A stretch of DNA of 64,000 nt. Origin: Lanius collurio. Taxonomy: Eukaryota > Chordata > Aves > Passeriformes > Laniidae. Below are positions 25,801 through 37,900 of the stretch, piece by piece; the stretch's first letter is position 1, and every line of letters starts with the position of its first letter. Made by a program: the position numbers and the translations under genes. The DNA lies in the NCBI GenBank assembly GCA_020086605.1, contig JACBWW010000004.1, forward strand, positions 10,461,073 to 10,525,072. Reading direction: 5' to 3'. Under the pieces are notes generated by a model, which saw only the letters and a program-made list of their open reading frames with translations, ran no database searches and was not told the origin of the DNA.

Positions 25801-28800
25801 TTTGAATTTTTTAGCTGCTGGAATTTTTTATATTTAGAGGAATAGAAAAATGTTGATGTCCCCTGCCTCCACACTGCTGTTAGTGATTTGACCTGTCACT
25901 CCCTGTTAATGACATTATTTAATTACTTCTAGGATGTGGCATGTTCACATCATACTTGAAATTGCTTTGCTGATCCTGAGAAATCCTACTTTGAGCGCTA
26001 TTTGCAAAGACAGCATTGAAAAGAGGTGATTTTCCTGTGAGTTCTCTGGGTTTTTTTAACTGTTAAAATGCTGCTCAGTGTTTTCAGTTTCTGAAGTGTG
26101 CATATTGTCAAGACTATGCACCTTTGTGCTCTATTTGAGCATAGTTCTTTTAACTTTCACTCTGATTTCTCAGAGAAAAGGTTGAAAATGAATACAGGCT
26201 GTTTCTTGGTGGGTTTTCCCCACTAAAATTCAGTCCTATGATTCTCAACAAATCTAGAAAAAAACCCGATAGGATTATTGTGGTGTTTGTATCACCTCCA
26301 TTTTGAAAGAACTTCTTCATGGAGAAGCATACTACTTCATGGAAGAGAAAATGCTGTAAATTTCATGCTTAACTATAAGAAAGGGTTCTTTGTGATGGCT
26401 GGAACACATGATTCTCAGCAAAGCACTGAGTAATGCAGTCACTTTTGTAATCTAGTTATATCTGCTTTTCCTTGCCCTCTTGAGCTGGTAACTGCTGATG
26501 TGGCTTAAGTTCTGGTTTTGCTTATTGGATTTTTCTTTCCAATGCAGTAAATAATGAAATAACACAGATTTATTATCCCATGTCGTAAAGAACATTATCC
26601 ATTCCTTATTTTTGTATGGAACTAATCCAATCCACAACCTTTCAGCTGTTTCAGTTGCATCTTAGTGTTGTGTCATCCAGTTGATTTTGAATAATGATAA
26701 ATTTTGATTACTTGACTGGATTATAAAAAGTAGTCAAAATAGGCTTTGCCTGGATTTGCATTGTGTCAGACTGCATAATCAGCTGAGCCTCCAAATTTCA
26801 GTTGTTTCCTTTGAAAAGAAAATTACTTGCCAGTTACACAATTTCTTTCAGATACTCTGTCCCGTATGCATTCAGTCCTTTAGCATGTATGCTTCCAAGA
26901 CTGGAGACTCTACCTCCACAAAATCTGAGACTGTGCCAGTGCCTGTGAGTGTCTCATTCATGGAAAAAGAGGAAGGTCAGGACCCGTAGTACTCAGTTCC
27001 CATCAACTCCTCTTACTCGGAGAGCCACCTTCCCAGTGGCATAGTGAGAAAAATGAGGTAGATACTAAATCCCCATCTGAACAAGCAGTTCCAACTCCAG
27101 CCACAAGCAACTTTGTCTTCATTTTTAAGAGCTTGTAGCTTTGATGTTGTTGACTTGTAATTCCAGCAGTATACTGTGTAACAAGCAACCTAGACCGGCT
27201 GGCTCTGGAAACTTTTCAATGGGTGGGAACTTTCTGCTGTCTTTCTGAGCATGGGGTTGTTCCCGAATCACTTTTTGGTGGCTCTGGACTCTGTATTGGT
27301 CACCAGACCACTGTTCTGCTGGAGGCAGGTTCAGGATGTTAAGGCAAGCTGGTGGGATGTATTTTGGGGATGATAGCAATGGTCCATTAGCACAAGTTCT
27401 TTCTCTTTTAATTATTGCTCTACCTACTTCTATGGAAATAAGTTTGTCCTTGCTGAAATTTAGTTGATGTGTTTCCTTAATGGGGTTGGTGCTTTTTATT
27501 GCTGGATCTTGTCAACTCATCTTGCAATACAATTCTGCTTGTTACTTGAAACAAGCTGTTGGGGCAAAATAACATAGCATTTTTGGTCTGGATAAAAATC
27601 TAAGCAAACATGAATAAGTTATTCTTATTATGCTTGTGTTGTCATTTACTCATAGTAAATTAAAAACAGGTAAAATGAGAACCTGAAATACCATGTTGGT
27701 ACAGGTATGTGCAGGTACTTGATATAATTTCCTACTTTGGTTTTAGTATTATGCTATTGCATAATCCTATGGCAGCAACTCCAAAAGAAATACAAAGTTC
27801 TTAAAATTTTACAGGGGAAAAGTCAAATGTTTTTGGTTGTAAAACATGTTGTAGCACTCCCTGCCTTGCCCTTTATATTAATTGGATCACAGTGCACTAC
27901 AGGAAATTTTATGAAAAGTTTGTATTGAGTGATGATATAAGCAAAGTGTCACTGTTACCCAAAGTCCATTCTGTACAGAGACTTTTTTTTAAATCAAAAT
28001 TCCCAGTCCAGGAATACCTGGCTGTCAGCCCAGATACCTCAGATGCATATCGTTGTAGGTTCTTAGGATTTTAAGTGCAGTGTGATAAGAATTGAGAAGA
28101 CCGAGAAATTTATTTCAGGTACTGAAACCTTTCACTAAACTTGTCCTTATTTTAAATTCTTTTCTGAGTATCAGTATAATCTGAAAGTCACTTCTGTGCT
28201 GTTTTGTAGGATTTGGGGCATTTAATTTTGGTTTCTATAACTTCTTTATTTAGCATAACACACTCCATATACTCCTTCTGCAGTATAGGCTTTTTAAAAC
28301 AAGCTTTGACAGAGTTTAACTATTTTCCTGTGTACGTTTGAAATGCATCCTTATGTGCGTCACCGCTCTCAACAACTGTTTCAGTTGGTGAGCAGATGTT
28401 GAATTTAGTTTCGTTTTGGTAATGCTTACGTGGATGCATGCAGGCTTTTAATAAAAAGGAAAGAAAAAGTTCACCTTATGGTAGTTCTTAAAACAAACAA
28501 AATTCCGTGGCTGTATTCTGAGGCTAAAGTACAGTTAAAATGCTTCAGATAAGCTGAAATAGGGAAGCTAATGGTATGCAGGATAACTTCTGCAAGAAGA
28601 GATGAAGTCTGTCTTTCCTTTTGCAGCAAAAGATCTAATTGGTTGTGATTTGGAGTTTTTTCTTCATTTTTATATTCCTCTCTTTTTACAAATGCCTTTC
28701 ACTGTGGAGAAGGAGCATTCCTGACTTTTTTACAGTAGCTGAGATGTATTAGCTAGACTCAGCTAGTTATATGCTAAACTAATTGCTGTTCAGGTAGGCT

Positions 28801-30838
28801 AGGTTTAGTACAGAGGCTGAAATGGACACTAGCAAAACAAACCAAACAAAAAAAGGCATCCAAATCCATGAGTGGTTCAAGTACACTTTGCTGTCAAAAG
28901 ATGCAATCCTACTCTATTGCTTGTTTTCAGGTTCTTTCTTTTTCCTCCTATGCTAGTGCAAGTACTCATGTAATTTCTTAACAAACAAATTGAGTGGCTG
29001 ATGCTGTTTCAAATTTTTGTTTAGGTTAGCTCTAATTTGGGTCAGTTTATCTGACTCAGAAAATATTTGGGACAGAACAAACAAGGTAAGAAAAGTGGTT
29101 ATGAGAATGAAGAGAGGAAGGCAGGGCTTCCTTCAGGACAGAGTTCATCACTGGTGCTAGCTTAATTTTTTGGGAAATGCAACATGGGTTATGTAATACT
29201 GTCTTGTAAAATTGGGTGATGTATTAAAAAATACAAGAAATGTACTTTCAGTTGATACATGAGGTTAAGGACAGTAGTGGAACTACCTCAGTGGTCAGTT
29301 TTGAGCCATGGGGCCCAATACACTTTATGAACTACAACATGTTTGAATTCAAGATGCAAAATACTCTCAAGAAATCAGCCTGCACTGGCATGACTTATCA
29401 GTGCATGAAAGTTACATATTCTAAATTGAATGAGTGAATTTGTTCTGCATGATACCCTCTTGGGCTTAATGGGTAACAATGTTTTTGTGGTAAGCCTCCA
29501 AATAAAATAATTTTATCTCTTGTGTATTTTAGGAATCTTTTATCATGTTCCTTTTCCAGTTTATTTAAATCCTTGTTTGCAAATTCAAGCATTGACTCCC
29601 AATGGTATTGAACAGTTGCATATATTCCTTGACTGCATTCCTTCCATCTTTTGGTGCATATTTATTACCAAGTGGAAGGTATTAACTTCAAACCTGAGTC
29701 TTGGCTCTAAATATTGAGTGCTTACTTACTAAAAAAAAAGAAAAGCCCAACACTTTTTTTTACCTTCCCTCTTTTACTTTAGCTCCTGGGCTCTTTCCCG
29801 TGTTAGGAAGAACTGAAAACTCTTAGTTGACATCTAGTAGACAAGTTATCCCACTGCAGCGGAATGCAGAAGATAAAAGTGAAATAACAATGACATTATT
29901 CCTGGACTTAAGTCCAATTCTAGCTGAGAAAGGGAAGTTGTTGGGCTATCTGCTCAGGTTACTTTACCTGTGAGCAAGTTAGCATCCAAACTGCAAGGTG
30001 ACTCTTGCCTTCACAAAGTTTGTCCTGGATGTAACTAATTCCATCTAGAAATTTACACCACATTTAAGCAGTGTATTCTTGGTGCATACAGAAATCACTT
30101 GGCCTGTTACTATTTTAATGGAATTATTTTCTAAGTGTTTTTTCTTAAGTCAGTGAAGTTTTTCATAAATGAAGTAGAGATCTGCATCCGTGTGGGTTCA
30201 GTAATCTTTGAATAACTTATTTCTGCACAAGACGGAAGATGAGTGCATGCATTGGTAAGACTGAGCTGACCCAACAGCTTGTGTTTGCTGAGAAGAAGGT
30301 GTTCATTGGTGTGATGTTGCCTGTTTTGCGTGTGCTCTGGTTCTATCTTCATCTGGAGTAGGCTTCTGTTCACATAGGAGGGTGTTTTATCTTTGTTTCC
30401 AGATGTGTAGCAAGCTGAATCTGCGTGAAGACAAGTTGAAGATTGTATGCAGCTGAGATGACCTGGCTGTCTCGCTAGGGAGGGCAGTCAGGGGAGCTCC
30501 CTTTTCTCATTTACAAGCTTGTAGGTTGGCTCAAGTTGGCTTAAAAGCTGCTGTGGTGGTTTTATGGTTGTGTCTCCTGCCCTAGCAGAATTCCACTAGT
30601 GCTCAGCAGGCTGCAGCTGTGTGAGGCCACCCTGGGGATATGCACAAGCTGGAGCAGCAATTCTGCCTGATAACCACATCTGTAAAGCCAGGTTTTCAAA
30701 CTCTCCCCTACTCTTCCTCCTAGTGTAGCCAGCTCTCAAATCCAGGAGCACTCATTCCCCTCACCTCTGTGCCTACAGCAATTTACAGCCTTTTCCTTCC
30801 TGGCCTATCCCTCACTTTCTACTCCACAGGATCTGCAC

Positions 30839-30870
30839 TGCATGTTTCCTTGAAACATGCAATTGCATGT
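30839..30870. repeat. overlapping hairpin and 16-bp perfect palindrome sharing one arm
   Basis: TGCATGTTTC (30839-30848) pairs perfectly with GAAACATGCA (30852-30861) around a 3-base loop. The 16-bp segment 30855-30870 (ACATGCAATTGCATGT) is itself a perfect palindrome. The middle CATGC arm can therefore pair with either side. It lies in intron 1 about 0.9 kb before exon 2. The ATGCAAT core resembles POU/octamer-type sites, but no function is shown. Confidence 0.75.
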
Positions 30871-31773
30871 CACTTTCCTGGCCAATTTAACATGCCAGAG
30901 ACTACCAAGAAAGGAAGAAAATTTGGAAGCATATAGCAAATCTATATGTGTTCACAACATTCAAGGGAATCTAAAAGATTCTTGGTATAGACTTCACCTC
31001 TGAGTCCCTCTTTATGTGCATGTTTGTGTTTTGGAAGGGGGCACAAATGTTCCATTGACAGTAGCAGTTCTTCACGTGGTAACTTCCATTTTTCAATATT
31101 AATATTTTAATACTGCTAATATTGGAATAAATTAGAATGTCTTTGTTTTATGTTAGCAATGAATCCTTGTTCAAATTACCTCAGAACTGATTTCTAAGAT
31201 GTTTTCAAATGCCCAAAAAACATTCAATGAATCCTTAAATGCCTTATTTTTACTATTTTAAACATCCTTATAGGTCTTTCCAAGTTTAAGTTGAATGAGA
31301 GATGTGTAAATATTATGAATAAAAATGCAGCTGAAAGCAGTGATGATGGTATAACCTCCAACAAGACTGGCTTGTTTAGCTTTCTCAATCAGTATAATTC
31401 AGTTTGGGATTTTTTAACAATGTGGGAATAGGTATAAACATGTATGAAAAGTCTTTCTTGGTATAGTCAGAGGAGAATACCTAGTCTAGACCAACTTCTT
31501 GAAAATTTCTTAGCTGAAAGTTTGATAGCCATCCTGTTGCATGTTGCAATTTATCGTGTGATTTGTGAATGGTTTGGAAAATTATAGATTATTGTGGGGG
31601 AAAAAAGTGTTTCTTATTTTGGTTTACCCATTCAAATAAAAAGCTATCTTGAAAGTGTTTGCAGTTTTCTTTTATGAAAATGCTGTGTGCTGGAAGCTGA
31701 ATTTATTTTGTCTGAATCATGTAACACTTGGTGACAAATAATGAAGTAACTTATTGGTGTTTTTGTTCTTCAG

Positions 31774-31877
31774 AAATGGAGGAACAGAATGCTGGACCTG
31801 GGATTGAAGATTTATAAAGGATTATGGGATTATACATTGAAGAGCCCGCAGGCGGAATGCCTGAGTGACTGAAGAAA
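31774..31877 (+). other. BTBD7: BTBD7 exon 2, 5' untranslated part with upstream ORFs
   Basis: The exon opens after the acceptor 'gttcttcag' at 31773. The 104-nt leader segment contains three overlapping upstream ORFs, one per frame. They are 31776-31817 (13 codons plus stop), 31789-31872 (27 codons, stopping five bases before the main ATG) and 31824-31868 (14 codons, in frame with the main ORF and closed by TGA 31866-31868). That in-frame TGA shows the main frame cannot extend upstream through this exon. The arrangement suggests translational damping or reinitiation control, which is an inference. Confidence 0.75.
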
Positions 31878-31959
31878 ATGGGTGCTAATGCATCTAACTA
31901 CCCTCACTCGTGTTCCCCAAGGGTAGGGGGAAATTCACAGGCACAACAGACATTCATAG
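31878..31959 (+). CDS. BTBD7: BTBD7 coding exon 1 of 9 in window (residues 1-28)
   Basis: The ATG at 31878 has a strong Kozak context (A at -3, G at +4) and an in-frame stop 10 bases upstream. The N-terminus begins MGANAS, then NYPHSC. This is the start I remember for vertebrate BTBD7, and it fits an N-myristoylation signal (Gly2, Ser6). The exon ends within a Gly codon before the donor 'atag|gtaact' (phase 1). A 5.06-kb intron separates it from the large BTB exon. The exon is too short to stand out as an open frame by itself. The splice phase and the resulting junction ([10 protein letters not shown]) secure it. Confidence 0.95.
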
Positions 31960-34900
31960 GTAACTCTTTTCAGTTATCTTGTCACTTACATAAATGACTT
32001 GGTGGATTGTGTATGCAGTGGATTTGATTTGCTTGCAGAAATGTTATGTAGAGCTTCTATTTTCTAGGTCACCAGTTTGAATCCGTTCAAGCTCAATCGT
32101 GCATGAAATTCGGTGCTGTCCATCTGTTTTGGCCTATGTATGCAATGAGTTGATCTGCCTTTCACAAGTAAACAGTTGCTAGGTTATTTACATAAAACAA
32201 AGGGAGTTTTTTATCATTAAACCATGCATGCTAGTTTTCCCAGTTCAAGAGCAGTTGCTTTCTGATATTACTCATACTGTTTTATACTCTTCCTCAGAAT
32301 TTCTGTGAAACTATGTCAGAACATTTGAAACTCTTGATCATCAGTATTCATTATAATGTTGACATCGTGTTCAACTGAATTACCTCCTTACTGCTAGAAG
32401 GGATATCTCTATGTAATAAACTGTTAAGGTAATAAACCTGCTAAGGTAATAAACAGGCTTGAAGACAGCTTCTCTTCCTTTTCGTGTGCCTGTAACTGGG
32501 GAGTGGAAGTACTTACTGTCCTAACAGTATTACTTACAAGCCAGGACCTTGCTTAGCTGGAGACATGTGTTGAAGTGCCCTTAAGAAAGTATTTTCTCAT
32601 CCCAGTCATAACTGGGGCAGGCATTACCTATGTGTTTTTCAATCAAAAAGACCTCAGTGTAGATCTAAGTACTGTCACACTATAAATAATAAACATCTAT
32701 GTTACGAATCTGAAAGAAGACAGTCTCTGAGAAAATAAATATTCCTTAAAAAAACCCCAGCCCTGACAGCCTGAAGAATGATCTTAGCGGTAAATAACAT
32801 CAATAGTTTATAAATGCTTTTTTCCTTTATGCCTCAGCTTGTAACACTGCATAAGTAGTTATTGATGTTCAGTGCTACTTCTCTTTTTAATCACTATTAA
32901 AAGCTGAATGATATCCTTCGCAGATGAGAAATTTACTTGCTTTTTAAATTTTCTCTTTTTTTCTCAGCTCTTGTGGCATTCCTAGCTCTGAGGTCTCTGT
33001 TGAGGACAGACCACAAACTGTTATATTTAAGGATGTGTGCTCTTAACTAAAAATTCCATGTGTGCTGTCACAGCATGTCAAGGAAGAACTTTTAGTCCTA
33101 ATATCATGGATATCTGTGCTGTAAAGTTCCCCTCGAGAGTTTAAATATTTTCAGGGTATCATAGCTGACTGGTAAAAGATTTGCTCCAGTTTGCATATAT
33201 GCTTTCTAAAATGCAGCTAAAATGCTTTTCTTACGTGTCGTGGTGTTTTTTAATCTGCCACTGTATTGAGTGAAGGGAAACCCTTAGAGGCCTTGAAACA
33301 GGCAGATTTGCAGGCTAAAACACATTTTGAGCAGATTTGAAGAGAGTTCTAAAGGCTTCATTAAATTCCCAAGAAACTTTCCACATGATATGTTGGAAGG
33401 TTTAGTTGATGCTCTTCATTATTAAACTCAAAATAGAAACCCATTATGCAGTATGTCACAATAAATTTACTGACCCCTGTTACCTATGGGAAATTGTGAC
33501 TGAGACTCTTTTTGAGGAAAGCCTAAAAGCATGTGCTTGTCTCATCTTAGGGGAGGCAGATGAGCATTCAGGGTAAAATTCTTGCTGAAATCTCCTGATA
33601 CTATGGAGTTCTGTGAGTGTGCTCTCTACATCACACATGTACATCTCTTCTTCCCACTTTGTGCTGTTTGGCTCTTTCTCATTTTGATTTTTGTTTGCAT
33701 GGTTGGTTTTTGCAGTTGTCTCAGTAGAAAATAGATGTATCCTAAAATTGATAGCTGAGGTTTTCATCACTTGTCAGAATAATGATGTTTTGATGTTGTA
33801 TCAGCTTTTACATGTTAGGGGCTTGGGTGTTGTAGAGTTTTATTCATTTGCTTGGGAGGGAGAATTGTCTGTTTTTATGGTATTGTAGGGGATTTTTTTA
33901 TGTAGGTGGCATTAGATCTATTTACTGCCCCAAAACAGAACTGGGGGATAGAGTTATGATGGCTGCATAATATGTATTAGTTGTCTTATTCCTGGAAACT
34001 GCATTCAGGCCTATGGGTTTGTTTTAGACATGCTACTTTACCACTGAAGCACTGCACCATCTTTCCTGCTAAATGTAGGATGAATGCTAAGGTCTGAGAA
34101 CTGGTATGGCAAAGCACAGTAGTTTCATAGTATGAGCTATTGTTAGTTGACTTCATCCTAGTTTGCTTATAGTTTATGAAGAGGAGACAAATCAGTTAAA
34201 AATAATGTAGTGCACTTATTGGAAAATAATACTTTTGTTTTAGCAGAAGTTTAACTAGTCATCTCCTTGGTGTTTTGTCTGCATCATTCAGGAGGAGGAT
34301 TTCACACCATTTCCTAGGGTGGTACATCTGTTCAAGATGTTTGCTTTTTTAACTAGAGCTCTATAATTAGATGTTAAAATGTGTGGGCATGCAAGGGACT
34401 AAACAGATCCCATTTTTCATTGTCAAGTTCCCAAGCAGCTCCTCTTGGCAATCATCTATTTCTGTAAATATTTGTCTGTCCAAAGCTGGGTATGGTCTAC
34501 GGCATGAAATAGTAATTGCTTTTGAATGGCATTTAATAGATTGGTGCCTTTTAGTGTAGTCCTGGGGAATAATTTATTTTTTTCCTACTTTTAATGCTGC
34601 TGCCTTATGAAGGAATGCAGGCAGCCCAAAAATGTTCTCTTCCAGATTCTTTATTTGAGGTATATGGAGCCACCAGCTGTTGGGAACCCAGAGAGGCTAT
34701 GATGGTGCATCTCCATTTCTTACAAAAAGCAGTTGTGTGGTGATGCTTTTGTAGCAGTGCTTTATCTGTTTGTAATGGTTAATAGCACTGTTTGCAGTAC
34801 TTCCAAAGTTAAATCTTGTAAGTAGCTCAGGGTACACAAAGGTTTGAATGGCGTTTTAGTATTTTGTGGTGATTCATGTGCAAGGAATACCTCACAGCAG

Positions 34901-37900
34901 CCTTCAGGGAAGAAAGAAATTGAGACTTGCGGTGTCCTAGTTTTTCTTTATTGGAATGTTAGAGAATGTTCTGCACTCAAATTTGCCATTAGAATCCAAC
35001 GTACCTCAAGTAAAAATGAGCTGGCATGTTCTCTGGAAACAGAATCTGTCATTATGGGGTGACCAAAGCGTAGTTATACTTCTGTGAAATTTTCCTTTTT
35101 AAATGAAGCAGAAATTCTATGCTTGTCTCTGTCAGCAGGAGGCTGAATCTCTACTTTTCCATTGTCATATCTAGTATAGCATGTAGAAGGAGGTTTTGTG
35201 GTAGATTTTGCAGCACAACCTCTTTGTTGAAGTTTTCTTGAGTTACTCCTATTAATATAAATTTTTATTCTTTTCACTTCTTGAAATTTCAGCATGGTTA
35301 ACAACATGTTGCCTGATCAAGCAAATTTCAAACTTGGATAAAAAGGTTAGATGTCTTTCCTCAAATAAAGCAAAGTTCCTTCTCAGAGTTTTCACTAATA
35401 GAAGAATCATAAAACCACTGCGTTGGGGGTTTTGTGGGAGTTTTAATTAGCTTGCCGTAAAAGCCACTGTATAAGTTTAGTTATTGAGACTTAATAAAAC
35501 AATTTGCACAACTGTTAGATTGCTACAGCTGCCTTATTCTCAAATACAGCTTTGAATTATTCCAGTGTTTTTCAAAGTTCAAGAAATACTTGAAATCATG
35601 TGGCAACTAAAAGCACTGTGTTTTGACAGACTGGCCCATAACATCATTATCAAAAGCGCATCACAGTGAATCTGCCTGAAACAGGTGGAGCTGTGAGATT
35701 GCAGTGATAGAACAAGTTGTAAAGGCCCCAAAAGCTCTGATTCTTGAATGGGCTTTGAAAGATTAAAAAAAAGGCAACAAGTAGTGAAGCTACACACCTA
35801 TACTAATGGAAACATGTTAGCTGTTCGTGACAGGAAATGGAGAAAGGCTATTTCAGATGAACCTGTGATTGTTATTGATCTGTGTAGTATTTGCAAATGT
35901 TTTCTTCTCATTCTTTTTTGGTCTAGAAGTGGGAGTTGGGTTTGTGTGCTTCCTTTTCTCTTGTCATGTCTGAGGTTCTTCACCATCTGGCTTAGAGTGA
36001 AAACCTTGTAAATAAACTTAAATTAGAAAATAACTGTTAAACAGAAGCATGACTCTTACATAAAAACTATGGGGTTTTAACTCCTTTTTTTCTAAAACAT
36101 TAACTTAGGTTTTCCATTACTCGTCAAAATGCAGGGTCTAATTCCTTTTTTTCTCACTGAATTGCTATCAGTATTAGTTCATAGTATAATTTTCCTATAA
36201 ATTATTCTCAAGGAGAAAAGTAATTATATGTATACTTGAATTGTATAATGCTCTGTTCAAAGGAAATCTTTAATAATACAGTGTAACTTCCTTTCTCCAT
36301 ATTCTTTTTGATGGTGTGTATGCACAAATTAGTATTTGTTGTTCTGTGGAAAGGAGCCCATTTTATGTGTTTGACTTTGGCATTACTTGATTATCAGATG
36401 ACAGGATTTTTACTTTTCTTTCTAAATTTGCACTGAAAAGAATTCATTGTCCTCAGTTTCCCTGAGTATTTTGGTATACTGTGTTCTCTTGCTTTTTTTC
36501 TTGTGACTATGACTATGTGATGCCAGGTATGCTTCTATTGTTTTAATGACGCTTAATGCTAGAACAGAATTTGAAAAAATTTGAAGGGGCCATTGCTTGT
36601 ATTTCACTGACATATTAGGCTTTAAAAAGTTAATACAATTACACTTTTGTTGTTATAACTGCAGTACTCTCTTCCTGCTTAGATAAGTGTACCATATGCT
36701 ATAGAGCTACATCAACTGGCACTGCTTTGTTCTTAAAATTGAATATATTTTAAAAAACCCCAACCAAACCCAAAAAAACCCTAAACCCCAAAACATCCCA
36801 AAATCCAGCAAACTATAAGCTTTGTAGATGCAGCTAAAAGGCTTTGTTCTCAATGGCCACAAAAAGCTTCAGTCAGGTTTTCAGTTATCATAGTATCTGA
36901 TGTGAGGAGAAGGAAAAACTGTGTAACTTGCAGTATCATTGATGGAGTACTTTGGTGTTACGGACCTTACTTTTAAATGAAAGAATAAATGTGTTCTGTT
37001 CTCCTTTTGCTTTTAGGGACATCCTCCTACTCTCATCAAGGTTTTGGCTGTGAATCAAAGCTGTATAGCCTTGACCATGGCCATGAGAAACCTCAAGACA
37101 AGAAAAAGAAAACCTCTGGCCTTGCCACCCTCAAAAAGAAATTCATTAAGCGTCGGAAATCGAGCCGATCTGCTGACCATGCCAAGCAGATGCGTGAGCT
37201 CCTCTCAGGCTGGGATGTCAGAGATGTTAATGCATTAGTAGAAGAATACGAAGGAACGTCAGCCTTAAAGGAACTTTATCTACAAGCTAATTTGGCAAGA
37301 CCAGAAGCCAAGACGCTACAAAAGGACATGGCTGAACTTTATCAATACAAATATTGTACTGATGTAGACTTAATATTTCAAGAAACTTGTTTTCCTGTGC
37401 ATCGTGCAATATTGGCGGCAAGATGTCCATTTTTTAAGACATTGCTTTCTTCCTCACCGGAATATGGGGCAGAAATAATAATGGATATTAACACAGCTGG
37501 CATAGATATGCCTATGTTTTCTGCTTTGTTACACTACCTTTATACGGGCGAGTTTGGAATGGAGGATTCAAGATTCCAAAATGTTGATATTCTTGTGCAG
37601 CTTAGTGAAGAATTTGGAACACCAAATTCCTTAGATGTTGACATGCGGGCACTGTTTGATTATATGTGCTACTACGATGTGGTTCTTAGCTTTTCATCCA
37701 ACTCTGACTTAGTTGAAACTTTTGGTGGAAGTCAGAACTGTCTAGATGAAGAGCTCAGAGCTCACAAAGCTATTATCTCATCACGATCTCCCTTTTTCCG
37801 TCACTTGCTGCAGAGGAGGATACGAACTGGTGAGGAAATCACGGACCGAACTCTACGAACTCCAACTAGAATTATATTGGATGAATCTATCATACCAAAA

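Larger units (their letters stand above)
13456..31773 (+). other. BTBD7: BTBD7 intron 1 (18.3 kb)
   Basis: It runs from the exon 1 donor (gtgaga) to the acceptor 'gttcttcag' at 31773. Apart from the CpG-island shoulder (to about 14060) it is AT-rich, with no supported coding exon. Notable small structures are an inverted repeat at 15829-15850, an LTR remnant at about 16740-16890, A10 and A16 runs at 25050-25059 and 25070-25085, and an overlapping palindrome/hairpin at 30839-30870. Open frames such as the minus-strand 165-codon frame at 22412-22909 have no recognisable domain. The long first intron agrees with BTBD7 organisation in other vertebrates. Confidence 0.65.
31960..37016 (+). other. 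BTBD7: BTBD7 intron 2 (5.06 kb)
   Basis: AT-rich intron without supported genes. It contains two tandem copies of a 17-bp unit (ctg-y-taaggtaataaac) at 32421-32437 and 32438-32454. An A/C-rich tract lies at 36752-36808. It ends with the acceptor 'tgcttttag' at 37016. The open frames on both strands are short and unrelated to known domains. Confidence 0.8.

Noticed and set aside
32411..32459. clustered AATAAA signals in intron 2 as a possible polyadenylation site
   Set aside because: They arise from a 17-bp tandem repeat in AT-rich intron, and no G/U-rich downstream element or coding end is nearby.
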